Shown in pieces: positions 37,629 through 46,763 of a DNA stretch of 64,000 nucleotides. Where the stretch lies: contig CP047917.1 of assembly GCA_010202115.1 (NCBI GenBank), positions 496,001 through 560,000 on the forward strand. Reading direction: 5' to 3'. Made by a program: the position numbers and the translations under genes. The notes beneath the pieces were generated by a model, which was given only the letters and a program-made list of their open reading frames with translations, did not search any database and was not told the DNA's origin. This DNA comes from Candidatus Saccharibacteria bacterium oral taxon 488 (GTDB taxonomy: Bacteria; Patescibacteriota; Saccharimonadia; Saccharimonadales; Saccharimonadaceae). The first letter of the stretch is position 1; each line of letters starts with the position of its first letter.

Positions 37629-38549
37629 CTAGTCTTTAGCACCTGTTTTAATATTGATAATCCACTTCGGATCAAGCACTGCTGCTGCGAATGCTTCAGC
37701 TTTCCAACCAATTGTCATGAACTGGTTGAGTGGGTTGGAGGTATCGCCCTTGTCAGACATCTTGATGATAATCTTCTTCAAGCCGCTACCTGCCAAATCC
37801 ACCACGCCAAAGGCTTCTTGACCATGGATAAAGTTTGAGTAGACAGTCTTGGTGCTACTCTCTTCCATCTGGTTGCTCGATGCCTCAATAAAGCGGACTT
37901 TGTGCAAGCGTCCCAGCTCACCCTTGTACAACTCTGGTCGGCCGGTGTACTTCTGAGCATCAACCCATGCAGCATCGCCGGTGATATTGTAGGCGGTATC
38001 TGGACCGACTTTACCCAAGAAGTAGCCATCAGGATAGACTAAAGCATTGTTCTTCTTCAGTGTACGAACCGCCTTGCGGACTTCTGCGACAGTCAAGATG
38101 TCATCATCAGTGATGCCAGTTAAGGCGCTCTTCTTGTTTGCAAACTGAACAGTCGCACCTTGATGCAGTACATTGCGAACCAACGTATCAATTGTTTCGC
38201 CAGCATTTTGGCCCATCGTTTCAATCGTTTCTTTCATTTCACGATCGATTGATGTGTTGTACAGCATGCTTGAGATCTTTGTCCATTTACCGTAACCCTT
38301 TAAGGTCGCAGTAACTTTGTTACTCTTGATCTCGTCTTCTTGTGGGTTTTCACCCTCAACCAACGGTGTGGTTGCCATCGCGAATGGTGAACGCTTAGTA
38401 AAGGTGACTGTTGTACCACTGTTCTTTTCCAAAGTTTTCTTTTTTGCACCCTCAGCATGGATTGTGCGTGCTTCGCTACGCTCCAGGAATTTTTTCTCCA
38501 AGTACTGGATCATTTCGGCTGAAAGCGTTGCAGTTGTGTTAGTTGCCAT
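37629..38549 (-). CDS. Major capsid protein, N4-gp56 family
   Basis: A 306-residue protein with the family's typical start, YLEKKFLERSEARTIHAEGA (about 15-34), followed by TVTFTKRSPFAMATTPLVEG and the dense GYGKWTKISSMLYNT stretch. HK97-fold capsid proteins of this family are usually 300-400 residues, so it is complete. It lies directly after the scaffold gene and before small head genes. Confidence comes from several family segments in order. Confidence 0.9.
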   Translation of the reverse strand: MATNTTATLSAEMIQYLEKKFLERSEARTIHAEGAKKKTLEKNSGTTVTFTKRSPFAMATTPLVEGENPQEDEIKSNKVTATLKGYGKWTKISSMLYNTSIDREMKETIETMGQNAGETIDTLVRNVLHQGATVQFANKKSALTGITDDDILTVAEVRKAVRTLKKNNALVYPDGYFLGKVGPDTAYNITGDAAWVDAQKYTGRPELYKGELGRLHKVRFIEASSNQMEESSTKTVYSNFIHGQEAFGVVDLAGSGLKKIIIKMSDKGDTSNPLNQFMTIGWKAEAFAAAVLDPKWIINIKTGAKD

Positions 38550-38563
38550 ATTTATAGCCTTTC

Positions 38564-39478
38564 TTAAATGTCATGCCCCTTTCGGCGAAGGTGAGCTTCC
38601 ATCTCATCAGTGGTCATCTTCTCAAATGGCTTTTGGACTCGGGCACCGCTACCGCGGAAATCTCCCGCATCGTTTATCACTGTTCGCTTAGGCTTCTCGC
38701 CTCTCGCCTTATGGAATGACTGATACAGTTGATATATACTTTCTCGCGAACCAATAAGATTGCCAGCATTGTCGTAAATAAGCATTCCTTGCAGGAATTC
38801 ATCCACATCAGCATCAAGCTCTGGATCATATTCATCAGATTCTGGGTCGAACTCTGGAAAATCCTTGAGTGCCCGTTCAGCATCTGACGACATACCGCTA
38901 ATTGATGCACTGACTTGGGCTTCGTAAGCCGCTTGCTCTTGAGCCTGCTGCATATCTACTAGCTGCTGCTGTAGTTGTAGGTTCTGCAACACCGCCTTAG
39001 CTTCAAATTCAGTGAAGAAATCTCCAGTTTCTGGATTCTCCGTCTGCATAATCTGCTCTAGTGTTGGTAGCGACTGGCCTTGCATTTCAGGCGGTGTTTC
39101 CTGATACTGCTGTACCTGCTCTTGCTCCAACTGCTGACGGGTAGCTCTCGCTTGGTTTCGCCTGGCAACCAATTCACGGATAGCTCGATTGTCTTCGTCT
39201 AACTCGCGTTCTAGTTGCTCTTGGCGGGCTTCCTTGCCCCGTTTCGGCTTCGGGTCTTCATCTGACTCATCCTCGGATTCGCCCTCTTTGTCCTCCTCCT
39301 TGGACTTATCGACTTTGACACGTACCACCTCGCCGCTATCTGAGATAACTGCTTTGGTATCTGGCTCGCTCGAAGCCTCAGAGTTTTGCGTTTCAGCTGC
39401 CGTCGACTCAGCTTGGGTAGACTCCTGCTCTACCTCGGTATTCACGACTTCTTGGCTTTCCGCTTCTGTTTGCGGCAT
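38564..39478 (-). CDS. Scaffolding protein
   Basis: A 304-residue, strongly acidic protein. The N-terminal third is a Glu/Ser/Asp-rich disordered stretch, then a coiled coil (about 85-135 and 155-205, Gln-rich), then a basic C-terminal part (GEKPKRTVINDAGDFRGSG and LRRKGHDI) that could contact the capsid. Position between portal and capsid genes and this composition are typical of phage scaffolds. AAGGAGGG precedes the ATG. Confidence 0.7.
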   Translation of the reverse strand: MPQTEAESQEVVNTEVEQESTQAESTAAETQNSEASSEPDTKAVISDSGEVVRVKVDKSKEEDKEGESEDESDEDPKPKRGKEARQEQLERELDEDNRAIRELVARRNQARATRQQLEQEQVQQYQETPPEMQGQSLPTLEQIMQTENPETGDFFTEFEAKAVLQNLQLQQQLVDMQQAQEQAAYEAQVSASISGMSSDAERALKDFPEFDPESDEYDPELDADVDEFLQGMLIYDNAGNLIGSRESIYQLYQSFHKARGEKPKRTVINDAGDFRGSGARVQKPFEKMTTDEMEAHLRRKGHDI

Positions 39479-39600
39479 AGCACCCTCCTTCTCATTAGAT
39501 TGTTTTGACGTCGATCACAGGTGACGAACCTGGGCTGCGTGAGATGCGCTCCTTTGGTCAGCTACTAGCGAGGATTAGCCAACCAAAGCAATACACCTCC

Positions 39601-39903
39601 CTAAATGGGATCGATGATACTCTCCAATGCACTCCTTTCCTCTCGTAAAATCCGCACAACTTCCTTATGTGCCAACATGTAAATCGCCAACTGCTCTTTG
39701 TCGGTTGTGGCTTCTTTTGGGATAGCATCAACTGATTTGTAGAAATCGATCCGCTCGTTCCATCGGTCTACAATTTGCTGCAACTTATGTAGATCCTTTT
39801 TTGCGGCTTCTTCCTCTGCCTGCTTGGCTTTTTCTCGTTGCTCATCCATGTCAGCATTTGGCACAAAGTACTCGGTACTACGTGGGTATAGATTGTCTTC
39901 CAT
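39601..39903 (-). CDS. 100-aa helical protein between portal and scaffold
   Basis: Function not recognised. It has an amphipathic Lys/Glu/Gln helix (about 18-55) and an acidic end. The start shares its first base with the portal stop (TAATG). The 120 bases after it hold a stem of 7 bp (CTTTGGT/ACCAAAG) but no gene. A head-assembly accessory role is inferred from position. Confidence 0.55.
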   Translation of the reverse strand: MEDNLYPRSTEYFVPNADMDEQREKAKQAEEEAAKKDLHKLQQIVDRWNERIDFYKSVDAIPKEATTDKEQLAIYMLAHKEVVRILREERSALESIIDPI

Positions 39904-41840
39904 TATTCATCCTCCTCTTTCTGAATAACGCCCATGATTGAGGCGATTATCTCCTCCTCGGTAAAGCCTTTTTCAATCATGCTTGGCACCTCCGCGATTA
40001 AGTTTTCTGGTGTGCCGATCCGGCGTAATTCATCAACTATGCTTTGTTCAGTGGCTTGCTGCAGCTCAGTTGGTGTCTCCACAGGCGCGGCTTCATCTGT
40101 TACTGTCTCAGCTTCTGGCGTCTCGCTCTCGGTCTGTTCCATCGGCTGTGCCCCCTGTGATTGCATCTGCTGCATTTCTTCCATCTCTTCCTCGGTAACC
40201 TTCAGATCGTCTAGGCCATCGATACCAGAGTTGGCGACAATTGCGTTCCACGCTGCCAGCTTCTTTTTGATTGGCACGACTTGATTGAGCGATTGGCTTG
40301 AATCAAGTATCTGAATCAGGGTTTTTAGTGCATCAAGCTGTGCTGCTTCGCTGTTGACCTTGGTGGTTGAGGCATCAATCTTAAACTTCAATACGCCTTG
40401 TGCTTTAGAGAAATCAATAGTTACTACGTTATTTTCATCTAGTTCAACGCCGTCCAAGTTATGACCATCACGCTCCAATGTTCGCAGCTTCTCGGCTGTT
40501 TCATCATCAAGCTGCATTTTCTCCACTCCGCTACGCTCAGCAAAATACAGGTTGATAGCTGTCTCGCTCCATTCTTCAAAGAACGCTTCAAAGCCTTTGC
40601 GCAATGCGTTGTCATCAATAGATAGCTGTGCTTGTTGAGTCTTGAGTGCTTGTGGTGTCTTGCCAAAGCCAGGATTGCCCACCTCAGCACTGATTGAGGT
40701 GTCTGGACTGTTGACCAGGTTGAGCATCTGCGATTTCTGCAAACCGTATAGGTTCGGGTATTCGCGTAAGGCCGTCGTGTCAATGTTCATAACTTCAATA
40801 CGTGCATTTGGGTCGGGTATCTTGTTCAGGGCGTTAGGCCCAAAGTTCAATCGCCTCTCGTTCACATTACCGTAAACATTAGTAGTAGGTTGCAAGGCGA
40901 TAGCACGGTTGTACTGGTAAGCTTGCATATCACCATCGATAAGGTTCTGTAGCGGCCCGATTAGTTCCAGCACGCTGCGTCCTAACGGGTTGGCACCGTC
41001 AGTGTCATAGAAGTACCAATCAAGGGTAATCTTACCTCGCGGGTCTTTATTTTGCTTACGTCGCACAATCTTTTCAGTTGCTGGATTGAATGTGTAGAAC
41101 GTTGCACCAACACCAACCTGAAAACCGGTCACAATTTCAATACCTGATGGGTCAAGCGAACGTTCCTGCTCGGCTTCGTTCTGTGCTTTATCATCTTTGC
41201 TGATAATAGCGTCCTTGATTTCCTCCAGAGCCTCCAAATCCCATGACGGCTCATATTCGGCATTCTCTTCCTTAGCTTTACGGCGACGCTCTTTTTCCTC
41301 ATCAATAAGTTGATCGACATCAGACTCTTGCCACCACGTACGCATGAATAGATAATTGCTGTCGCTAGCAGATTTTTTACCCGGCTGAATAAATACATCT
41401 CGCCAAGAAACGACTATATAGTCAGGTAATAGCTCACCATCTTTATACAGCATCGGTGTATATACTGCCACTCCACCAAATGTCTCACCGGCCTCCATAG
41501 TCATCCAGCATTTATGAATCAAAACATGCTCAGCGTTAGCGTTAGGTAGGATTTTCTCTAGGTAGACAAACTCAGCAAGAATTGGCCACGGGCTATTCTC
41601 ATCAACAGCACTGACTACACCAGTTGGCAACTGTTGAATTGCACGACGCGGTGACTTGATAATAATTGACGCAGCTGTGCCGTCGGTAGTTTTTGGATAT
41701 GCCTTCGGGATATCTGGATGTGGCTTATTTCGAGCAATACGAGAAAACTCCGGAAATGGCTCGATAAGCTTTTCGGTATGGTCTTTAGAAGGACCGTATA
41801 GTTCAAAGATATTTTCTTCTGTTAGAAAAGAAAAAGCCAC
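39903..41840 (-). CDS. Portal protein
   Basis: A 645-residue protein. Size, position after terminase and before scaffold, and content fit a podovirus portal: mixed alpha/beta clip and wing regions (about 100-330), a helical segment with NLYGLQKSQMLNLVNSPDTS (about 365-385), a crown-like coiled-coil region, and an acidic Glu/Thr-rich C-terminal tail (about 560-645). The start is a GTG with TTTGGAG 6 bases upstream. A promoter lies at 41905-41913. Confidence 0.8.
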   Translation of the reverse strand: MAFSFLTEENIFELYGPSKDHTEKLIEPFPEFSRIARNKPHPDIPKAYPKTTDGTAASIIIKSPRRAIQQLPTGVVSAVDENSPWPILAEFVYLEKILPNANAEHVLIHKCWMTMEAGETFGGVAVYTPMLYKDGELLPDYIVVSWRDVFIQPGKKSASDSNYLFMRTWWQESDVDQLIDEEKERRRKAKEENAEYEPSWDLEALEEIKDAIISKDDKAQNEAEQERSLDPSGIEIVTGFQVGVGATFYTFNPATEKIVRRKQNKDPRGKITLDWYFYDTDGANPLGRSVLELIGPLQNLIDGDMQAYQYNRAIALQPTTNVYGNVNERRLNFGPNALNKIPDPNARIEVMNIDTTALREYPNLYGLQKSQMLNLVNSPDTSISAEVGNPGFGKTPQALKTQQAQLSIDDNALRKGFEAFFEEWSETAINLYFAERSGVEKMQLDDETAEKLRTLERDGHNLDGVELDENNVVTIDFSKAQGVLKFKIDASTTKVNSEAAQLDALKTLIQILDSSQSLNQVVPIKKKLAAWNAIVANSGIDGLDDLKVTEEEMEEMQQMQSQGAQPMEQTESETPEAETVTDEAAPVETPTELQQATEQSIVDELRRIGTPENLIAEVPSMIEKGFTEEEIIASIMGVIQKEEDE

Positions 41841-41904
41841 TGATTACTCCAAAGATTACTGTTATTTGCAGTAAACTCTGGTTTTTTCAGTGGTTTACGC
41901 TCGT

Positions 41905-41913
41905 ATTATATCA
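41905..41913 (-). promoter_or_regulatory. Extended -10 promoter before the portal gene
   Basis: On the minus strand TGATATAAT, an extended -10, with a weak -35. It would start a transcript about 55 nt upstream of the portal GTG, giving the head genes an internal promoter. Confidence 0.55.
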
Positions 41914-41936
41914 CAATTATGTTTATTAAGGAAACA

Positions 41937-42236
41937 TTACTTGATGATGGTGTACTCGAACACGACATCAAACACCCCTCTGTATAGCATCTTGGCTCTG
42001 CCGTCATAACGAATTGCAGGATCTATCAGTCTATCGTCATTCTCAATACGCGCTGTCAGATCGTGAACTTTTCTCCGCGCTTCATCCATGGATTTTACAC
42101 GGAAGCGCTCTTCATAACGCATTTTTGTTGTAATGATGCTATGGTTCTGATAGTTCTTCTCAATCTCAACTGTCTTATTATCGTCTAGCTGTTTCTTTTC
42201 CTTAACTTTGCCAAATTCTGGTACAAACTTTTTCAT
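41937..42236 (-). CDS. 99-aa protein upstream of the portal gene
   Basis: Function not recognised. The basic N-terminus (MKKFVPEFGKVKEKKQ) is followed by a beta/helix mix with YEERFRVKSMDEARRKVHDL. The ATG at 42236 is preferred because GGAGGG lies 7 nt upstream and it follows the GroES-like stop by one base; an in-frame TTG 6 codons earlier lacks a site. Confidence 0.55.
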   Translation of the reverse strand: MKKFVPEFGKVKEKKQLDDNKTVEIEKNYQNHSIITTKMRYEERFRVKSMDEARRKVHDLTARIENDDRLIDPAIRYDGRAKMLYRGVFDVVFEYTIIK

Positions 42237-42237
42237 C

Positions 42238-42513
42238 TTAGCCCTCCACTTCAATTATTTTTCCTAGGATATCTTCATCTGTTATTAACAAGTATTCTTG
42301 ATTGTCAAGTTTCGTAACTGTTGCGGAATAGTCTCTGTAGATAACATTGTCGTGGGGCTTAAACTCTTTAACAGAATCGCCCACATTGATAACTTCAGCT
42401 TGTGACAAGTTATCAATTGCACTTTTAGGTACAAATATACCACTCGATGTTTTTTCTGATGCTTCTATCTTCTTTGCAAATACCTAATGATTTGATGGCT
42501 TAATTGTCTTCAT
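42238..42513 (-). pseudogene. GroES-like co-chaperonin with an in-frame amber codon
   Basis: Read through one TAG at codon 10 (42486-42484), the 91 codons give a GroES/Cpn10-like chain: MKTIKPSNH, stop, VFAKKIEASEKTSSGIFVPK (mobile-loop-like region), AEVINVGDSV, YRDYSATVTKLDNQEYLLIT, EDILGKIIEVEG. It starts 10 bases after the terminase stop with a perfect AGGAGG site, and ends just before the next gene. Phage co-chaperonins such as T4 gp31 help fold capsid protein, fitting the location. The TAG replaces a usually hydrophobic residue. It may be a point mutation, a sequencing error or a suppressed codon; other phage genes end in TAG, so a wholesale reassignment is unlikely. Confidence 0.75.
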
Positions 42514-42523
42514 ACCAATCCTC

Positions 42524-44029
42524 CTAATTCCAAGTTGCCGTTATGTCTCTGTCTGTAAGCGATTGATTGTACACCTCACCGCTGTCGACGTCATCCTCTG
42601 GGCGTTGAGCCAGCTGTACTTGATATGCTAATGAATCGCTTGCATCATCGTTGGTAGCCTTCGGAAACATACTTAGTTCGCTCTCTAGGTTTTCGCAGAA
42701 ATTCGTATCACCGTGTTTGATGTGGTAGATGCCGCCACGTTCGTATCGCGGAACTAGGGCTTCGATCCGTAATGCCTTACTGTGCCCGCCATGTTTCAAT
42801 AGCTCGATATCCATATAGACGCCACGACGCACCATCTCCTCTTCCCAAACAGACTTCAGGGCTTGAGTAAATTGGTTGTCCTCGATACCGATTTTATGTA
42901 GGTTGTAGCGCTTCCAGTTAGTAAACATGAGATCTACTAGGTCGGTGGCCGATAGCTTCGTGCGGTAACATATCACGTTCCATTTGCCTTCGCGGTCGAT
43001 AAAGTTGAGGGTGATGCCGATGTAGTCAGTACCTTGCTTTACATCATCTTTACCTCGCGGGTCGATTGTCATGACGTTATAGGTATCACGCTGTAAGACG
43101 TTACTGAATTCGCGATATTTATACCATGATTGCTTGAACTTGCGGTTCTCCTCATCAATTGGGTTTTGTTGGTACAGTGCTGAGAATTCATAGCTACCCA
43201 TTTCGGCACGCTTTTTTAGTAGCTTTTCAAGCGAGAACTTATCAGGCCATAGTGCCTCACCTGCTTTGCGATGCTCATCATCTTCAGTGGCGATAGCCTT
43301 ATATTCGATTATCTTCCAGTCGTCATACGCTTCACCCCTGGCCTTAGCTTCTCGCGAGGCTTTAAGAACTCGACCGGCCAAGTCATCATCGTGCCAGCGC
43401 GTAAGAATAAATACGATCATTGAGTTACCTTCTTCACGTGTTGAGAAAGTTGACTTATACCAGCCGTCACGTGCTTCACGTATCACGGGACTGTCTGCCT
43501 CCTCACGGTTCTTAAACGGATCGTCAATAATGCCAATCTTGAATCCGCGTCCAGTTAGTGCTCCGCCAACACCAACTGCGGTGTACCCGCCGCCCTCTTT
43601 AGTAATCCAGCGCCCTTTGGCGCGGGCATCTGCACGCAAACGCGTTGAGAACATCGCGCTGTACGTATCTGACTGCATTATATCCCTAGTTTTTTGTCCA
43701 AAGTCGGTGGCTAGCTCAGCAGAATATGACGAGACTACGATTGGAATATTTGGACTCTTGCCCAACACCCATGATGGAAACTTCTGGGTAGCGGTGTCGC
43801 TCTTGCCGTGCCGCGGTGGCATGAATATCATCAGACGGACGTCTTCACCCGCCATAAGGCGTCGGTAGCCATGCTCCAGCTCTTTAGCAATCTCAGCATG
43901 AAACCATTCCAACTGATATTTCGGATCAATAGCAATACAGTACTCAGCAAACGAACCATTCTCGGCAATTTCTCTAAGAATCCCGACTGTTTGCTCTGGC
44001 GTTAAGCAGCTGCTCGGCTTGGCTTGCAC
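42524..44029 (-). CDS. terL: Terminase large subunit
   Basis: A 501-residue DNA-packaging motor. The ATPase domain has PPRHGKSDT (Walker A, about 70-78), IGIIDDPFKNREEAD (Walker B, about 163-177) and TRWHDDDLAGRV (coupling motif region). The RNase H-fold nuclease follows, with acidic residues in MTIDPRG (about 320), GIEDNQ (about 383) and DDASDSLAY (about 465). The start is GTG with GGAGT 9 bases upstream, overlapping the small-subunit gene by 56 bases. Confidence 0.95.
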   Translation of the reverse strand: MQAKPSSCLTPEQTVGILREIAENGSFAEYCIAIDPKYQLEWFHAEIAKELEHGYRRLMAGEDVRLMIFMPPRHGKSDTATQKFPSWVLGKSPNIPIVVSSYSAELATDFGQKTRDIMQSDTYSAMFSTRLRADARAKGRWITKEGGGYTAVGVGGALTGRGFKIGIIDDPFKNREEADSPVIREARDGWYKSTFSTREEGNSMIVFILTRWHDDDLAGRVLKASREAKARGEAYDDWKIIEYKAIATEDDEHRKAGEALWPDKFSLEKLLKKRAEMGSYEFSALYQQNPIDEENRKFKQSWYKYREFSNVLQRDTYNVMTIDPRGKDDVKQGTDYIGITLNFIDREGKWNVICYRTKLSATDLVDLMFTNWKRYNLHKIGIEDNQFTQALKSVWEEEMVRRGVYMDIELLKHGGHSKALRIEALVPRYERGGIYHIKHGDTNFCENLESELSMFPKATNDDASDSLAYQVQLAQRPEDDVDSGEVYNQSLTDRDITATWN

Positions 44030-44504
44030 TTAGCGTCACTCCTATATCGTTACCGTTTGTCGTCATATCTAGCTTGTCGCCATAGACTTTTGGATTTAGC
44101 TTAGACATCAACCATTTACGCGTATCAATCCGCAGACGTGATCGCTGAACGTTTTCGCTGTTGAATATATAGCCATCACCCTCAAGCTTTTCCATGTAGT
44201 CATTAGTAGCATTATCGGCAATTTCAATAATGTCTTCAGCGTGCATATATGACCTCTCTTCACACGCACGCGCGTATTGCTCACGAAACTTATCATTTTC
44301 TCGCAGCCAGCGGAAAAACGTCTGCATAGAGATCATATCTTTTTTTGCGCAAATAGAACGGACCGATTGCCCAAGGGCAATCATTTGACAAATTTTATCA
44401 GCTAGTTTATCGGTATACTTTGAAGGACGCCCATTCTTCTTAGGCGTTTTCTTTGGCGGTGTTTTAGGAGATTTAGGTTTATCTTTAGTGGCTGTTTTCG
44501 CCAT
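43974..44504 (-). CDS. terS: Terminase small subunit
   Basis: A 176-residue protein: a Lys/Pro-rich N-terminus (about 1-30), an HTH DNA-binding part (NGRPSKYTDKLADKICQM through SICAKKDMISMQTFFRWLRE, about 24-72) and a helical oligomerisation region. This matches phage small terminases that recognise packaging sites. The ATG at 44504 is preferred. Its GAGGAA site is inside a 6-bp hairpin (ATTCCT, loop, AGGAAT), so translation may be damped. Confidence 0.85.
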   Translation of the reverse strand: MAKTATKDKPKSPKTPPKKTPKKNGRPSKYTDKLADKICQMIALGQSVRSICAKKDMISMQTFFRWLRENDKFREQYARACEERSYMHAEDIIEIADNATNDYMEKLEGDGYIFNSENVQRSRLRIDTRKWLMSKLNPKVYGDKLDMTTNGNDIGVTLSASQAEQLLNARANSRDS

Positions 44505-44555
44505 CAAAAATTCCTCGCAAGGAATATACTGCTAAAGGACCTCTTACTGCTTTAC

Positions 44556-44584
44556 ATTATACAGGAAAGCATGAGCATTGTAAA
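44556..44584 (-). promoter_or_regulatory. Promoter of the packaging/head operon
   Basis: On the minus strand TTTACA (44584-44579) and TATAAT (44561-44556) are 17 bp apart, matching 11 of 12 consensus bases. The predicted start is about 45 nt upstream of terS. A second TATAAT lies at 44591-44586. Confidence 0.75.
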
Positions 44585-44610
44585 TATTATAGTCTCACTT
44601 CAATATCTCT

Positions 44611-44772
44611 TCATGAGGCAGATTGTCTTTTGGCTCTTTTTTCACGATTATTAAGGGTTGGCTCATAGTATTCACCAGATTGTCTCTTAAATAGCTCTGC
44701 CACTTCACTAGGGCCATATTTAGCATCTAGGTAGTCCTTTCTGGTTTGTGTAATTTCAATTTTGTATGCCAT
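44611..44772 (-). CDS. 53-aa basic protein
   Basis: A short reading frame with AGGAG 6-7 nt before the ATG. The product is charged, begins MAYKIEITQTRKDYLDAKYG and ends in a Lys/Arg-rich stretch. Function not recognised. It is the last gene before the terminase promoter. Confidence 0.55.
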   Translation of the reverse strand: MAYKIEITQTRKDYLDAKYGPSEVAELFKRQSGEYYEPTLNNREKRAKRQSAS

Positions 44773-44801
44773 TATCTTCTCCTCTTTTCATATCCATCAT
44801 T

Positions 44802-45056
44802 CTATTCCTCTGATCCGATGCATATGTGTATTCTTCCACAGTCTGACAAATAGAATTTATCTACATATGCATTGTATATTTTTTCGCTCAGAAACCGCTT
44901 CAGCTCTTTATTGGTGTGTATGTGCCAACTAGCTGAAAATAAGTACTTTCTATCACCGTCCAGTATCACCAAGGGCTCGCACTCTTCAAACTTAGTATCA
45001 GGCATAAGGTCTGACGCATATGCTGATATAAAATCTCTAAGTAATATCCGGTTCAT
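44802..45056 (-). CDS. 84-aa hypothetical phage protein
   Basis: GGAGGAGC precedes the ATG, which overlaps the YopX stop (ATGA). It contains a beta-rich centre (LVILDGDRKYLFSASWHIHT) and no recognised family. Confidence 0.55.
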   Translation of the reverse strand: MNRILLRDFISAYASDLMPDTKFEECEPLVILDGDRKYLFSASWHIHTNKELKRFLSEKIYNAYVDKFYLSDCGRIHICIGSEE

Positions 45057-45448
45057 TGCTCCTCCTCCAACAACTCAGGGTTTTCGTGAATATTACCAAT
45101 GACTTCAATTTTTTTACGTAATTCAACATTGCCTAGTACTGGGTAACGCGGCGAATTGTATCGTGGCTCAAGACCAAATCCACTGCGAATCCACTCCACT
45201 CGGTAAATCTCGCCATCTCCCTCGACTTTTACGACGTCACCCTCATAAATCTCCTTACCGTTTTTGTCTTTTAGTCCTATGTATTGTTCGATAACGCCGC
45301 AATGCTCATCAAACTCAACCCACTCGTTACCATCATAAACGTTACTACATACGTACTGGTCTTCGTCCTCACTGGTGTTCCCCACTAAGACTCTATAATA
45401 GTATTTATCATCTAATTTACTCCAGGCTCTAAACTTTATTTTACGCAT
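45053..45448 (-). CDS. YopX-family protein 1
   Basis: A 131-residue protein with the YopX signature: starts MRKIKFRAWSKLDDKYYY, then IEQYIGLKDKNGKEIYEGDV and VEGDGEIYRVEW, and ends GNIHENPELLEEEQ. YopX proteins are common small-beta phage proteins of unknown role. It has a paralogue at 45721-46131, and both share the IGNIHENPELL end. Confidence 0.85.
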   Translation of the reverse strand: MRKIKFRAWSKLDDKYYYRVLVGNTSEDEDQYVCSNVYDGNEWVEFDEHCGVIEQYIGLKDKNGKEIYEGDVVKVEGDGEIYRVEWIRSGFGLEPRYNSPRYPVLGNVELRKKIEVIGNIHENPELLEEEQ

Positions 45449-45717
45449 TATTTTTCCTCCTTATTTTTTGCTTTTCTACGAATTATTTGTAATGGTGCAA
45501 GAGCCCCCTCAAGCATACATAGAGGTTGCATAGAAACATTGAAATATTCAACATAGAATCTTTTTCTGATGTGTAGTTTTGCATAATCGATAGCATCATC
45601 ACGATCCTCAAAAGCAACAGTTTCGTTGATAGGGTTTTTCAGGATATAACCATCATTAGTGCGTGGATTGACTATTTCAACGATATACAAGCAGTCATCA
45701 TCAAAGCGTTTGCCCAT
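45448..45717 (-). CDS. 89-aa protein between the YopX genes
   Basis: Function not recognised. It has DRDDAIDYAKLHIRKRFYVE in the middle and a basic end. Its stop shares a base with the next start. Confidence 0.55.
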   Translation of the reverse strand: MGKRFDDDCLYIVEIVNPRTNDGYILKNPINETVAFEDRDDAIDYAKLHIRKRFYVEYFNVSMQPLCMLEGALAPLQIIRRKAKNKEEK

Positions 45718-45720
45718 GTC

Positions 45721-46131
45721 TTATCCTTTCCCCAACAATTCAGGGTTTTCGTGAATATTGCCAATAGTTTTATAATGTATATGCTCATAAGCAGCCAGTT
45801 TGCTATCACGAGAAAAACCGCCACTACCTTTCAGACGCCTCAACGGTTTATACCAAAACGCCCCAGCTTCCAAAGTGACGAGGTAGGATATTTCGCCTCG
45901 ATGGGCGTTTAGACTTAGATTGTCTACTACGATATCGTTCTCGCATATTAACCTGTCAGCAAGGATAGGTTCTGCGTATTGCTCAATTTCTAACCGTCCC
46001 TCAATCGGAATCGGCTCATTATCGCCATCAAGCCTTACTGATACAAGCTTGTCGCCTTGCCAATGTAACGACACGACTTTGCGCATTCTTTTTTCTAGGT
46101 TGTCCCAGGCTCTGAATTTAATATCACGCAT
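45721..46131 (-). CDS. YopX-family protein 2
   Basis: A 136-residue paralogue of 45053-45448: starts MRDIKFRAWDNLEKRMRKV and ends TIGNIHENPELLGKG. The central part differs, so this looks like an old duplication separated by one gene. Function unknown. Confidence 0.8.
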   Translation of the reverse strand: MRDIKFRAWDNLEKRMRKVVSLHWQGDKLVSVRLDGDNEPIPIEGRLEIEQYAEPILADRLICENDIVVDNLSLNAHRGEISYLVTLEAGAFWYKPLRRLKGSGGFSRDSKLAAYEHIHYKTIGNIHENPELLGKG

Positions 46132-46396
46132 TAGGTTTTCTTTCGTTCCACGACTTAGGATATTTTGGTACCCCTGAATTGTCTACACAAAAGTCTGCAG
46201 AGCGACCATTGTTTACATAAACATATTCTTTACCAAAATATTTTTGACAAATCTCATCCCTAGACAATAAGGAGCTAGGTTCCATCGCCTTGATGATAAA
46301 GAACACAATGCTACATATCACAAATAGCAACAATATGATTAATCCACCAAAATCATCTTCGTCTAGAGATTCTTTACCGTTGTTATAGATTTTCAT
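46124..46396 (-). CDS. 90-aa single-pass membrane protein
   Basis: An acidic N-terminus, one transmembrane helix (about 18-36) and a polar C-terminal domain with two Cys that could face outside (EICQKYFG, ADFCVDN). Function unknown; a superinfection-exclusion role would be a guess. Confidence 0.55.
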   Translation of the reverse strand: MKIYNNGKESLDEDDFGGLIILLLFVICSIVFFIIKAMEPSSLLSRDEICQKYFGKEYVYVNNGRSADFCVDNSGVPKYPKSWNERKPNA

Positions 46397-46596
46397 TTAT
46401 CACCCCTTTCTTTACTAACTTTTATCTCAGCTTTTATAGAATAAAACATACACAAACTAAAAAAGTATAGAATAAAATAGTACAATGCACCCAGATACTG
46501 TTTAGATAATGCACAATCAAAAATTAAATATATATTCGATCCTATCCAAATCAGATTTAGAGCCATAAGGATTTTAAGCTTAATTCTGTATTTCAT
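46393..46596 (-). CDS. 67-aa two-helix membrane protein
   Basis: Two hydrophobic helices (about 8-27 and 34-53) and a charged C-terminus. The ATG at 46596 is preferred because GGAG lies 8 nt upstream; the GTG two codons earlier has none. Confidence 0.5.
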   Translation of the reverse strand: MKYRIKLKILMALNLIWIGSNIYLIFDCALSKQYLGALYYFILYFFSLCMFYSIKAEIKVSKERGDK

Positions 46597-46598
46597 AT

Positions 46599-46763
46599 TC
46601 ACATCTCCGAAATTACCAGCAGTATCAGCCCTACTACCATTGCTCTATAAAGCGGCTCATATATCGCACAACCAATGAGGATTGCTACACCTGCTATTTT
46701 TATTGAGATATTTCTGATGACTAGCTTTCGTTGACTGTTAGTTGATCGCTCACTATCTTTCAT
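46599..46763 (-). CDS. 54-aa two-helix membrane protein
   Basis: It starts MKDSERSTNSQRKLV, then two hydrophobic helices (about 17-34 and 39-53). It overlaps the upstream gene by 11 bases. With 46393-46596 and 46124-46396 it forms a run of three small membrane proteins. Confidence 0.5.
   Translation of the reverse strand: MKDSERSTNSQRKLVIRNISIKIAGVAILIGCAIYEPLYRAMVVGLILLVISEM

Noticed and set aside
42238..42513. Phage-wide reassignment of TAG
   Set aside because: Several phage genes (for example the HicB-like gene and the holin) end naturally at TAG with the next gene following directly, so TAG still works as a stop.
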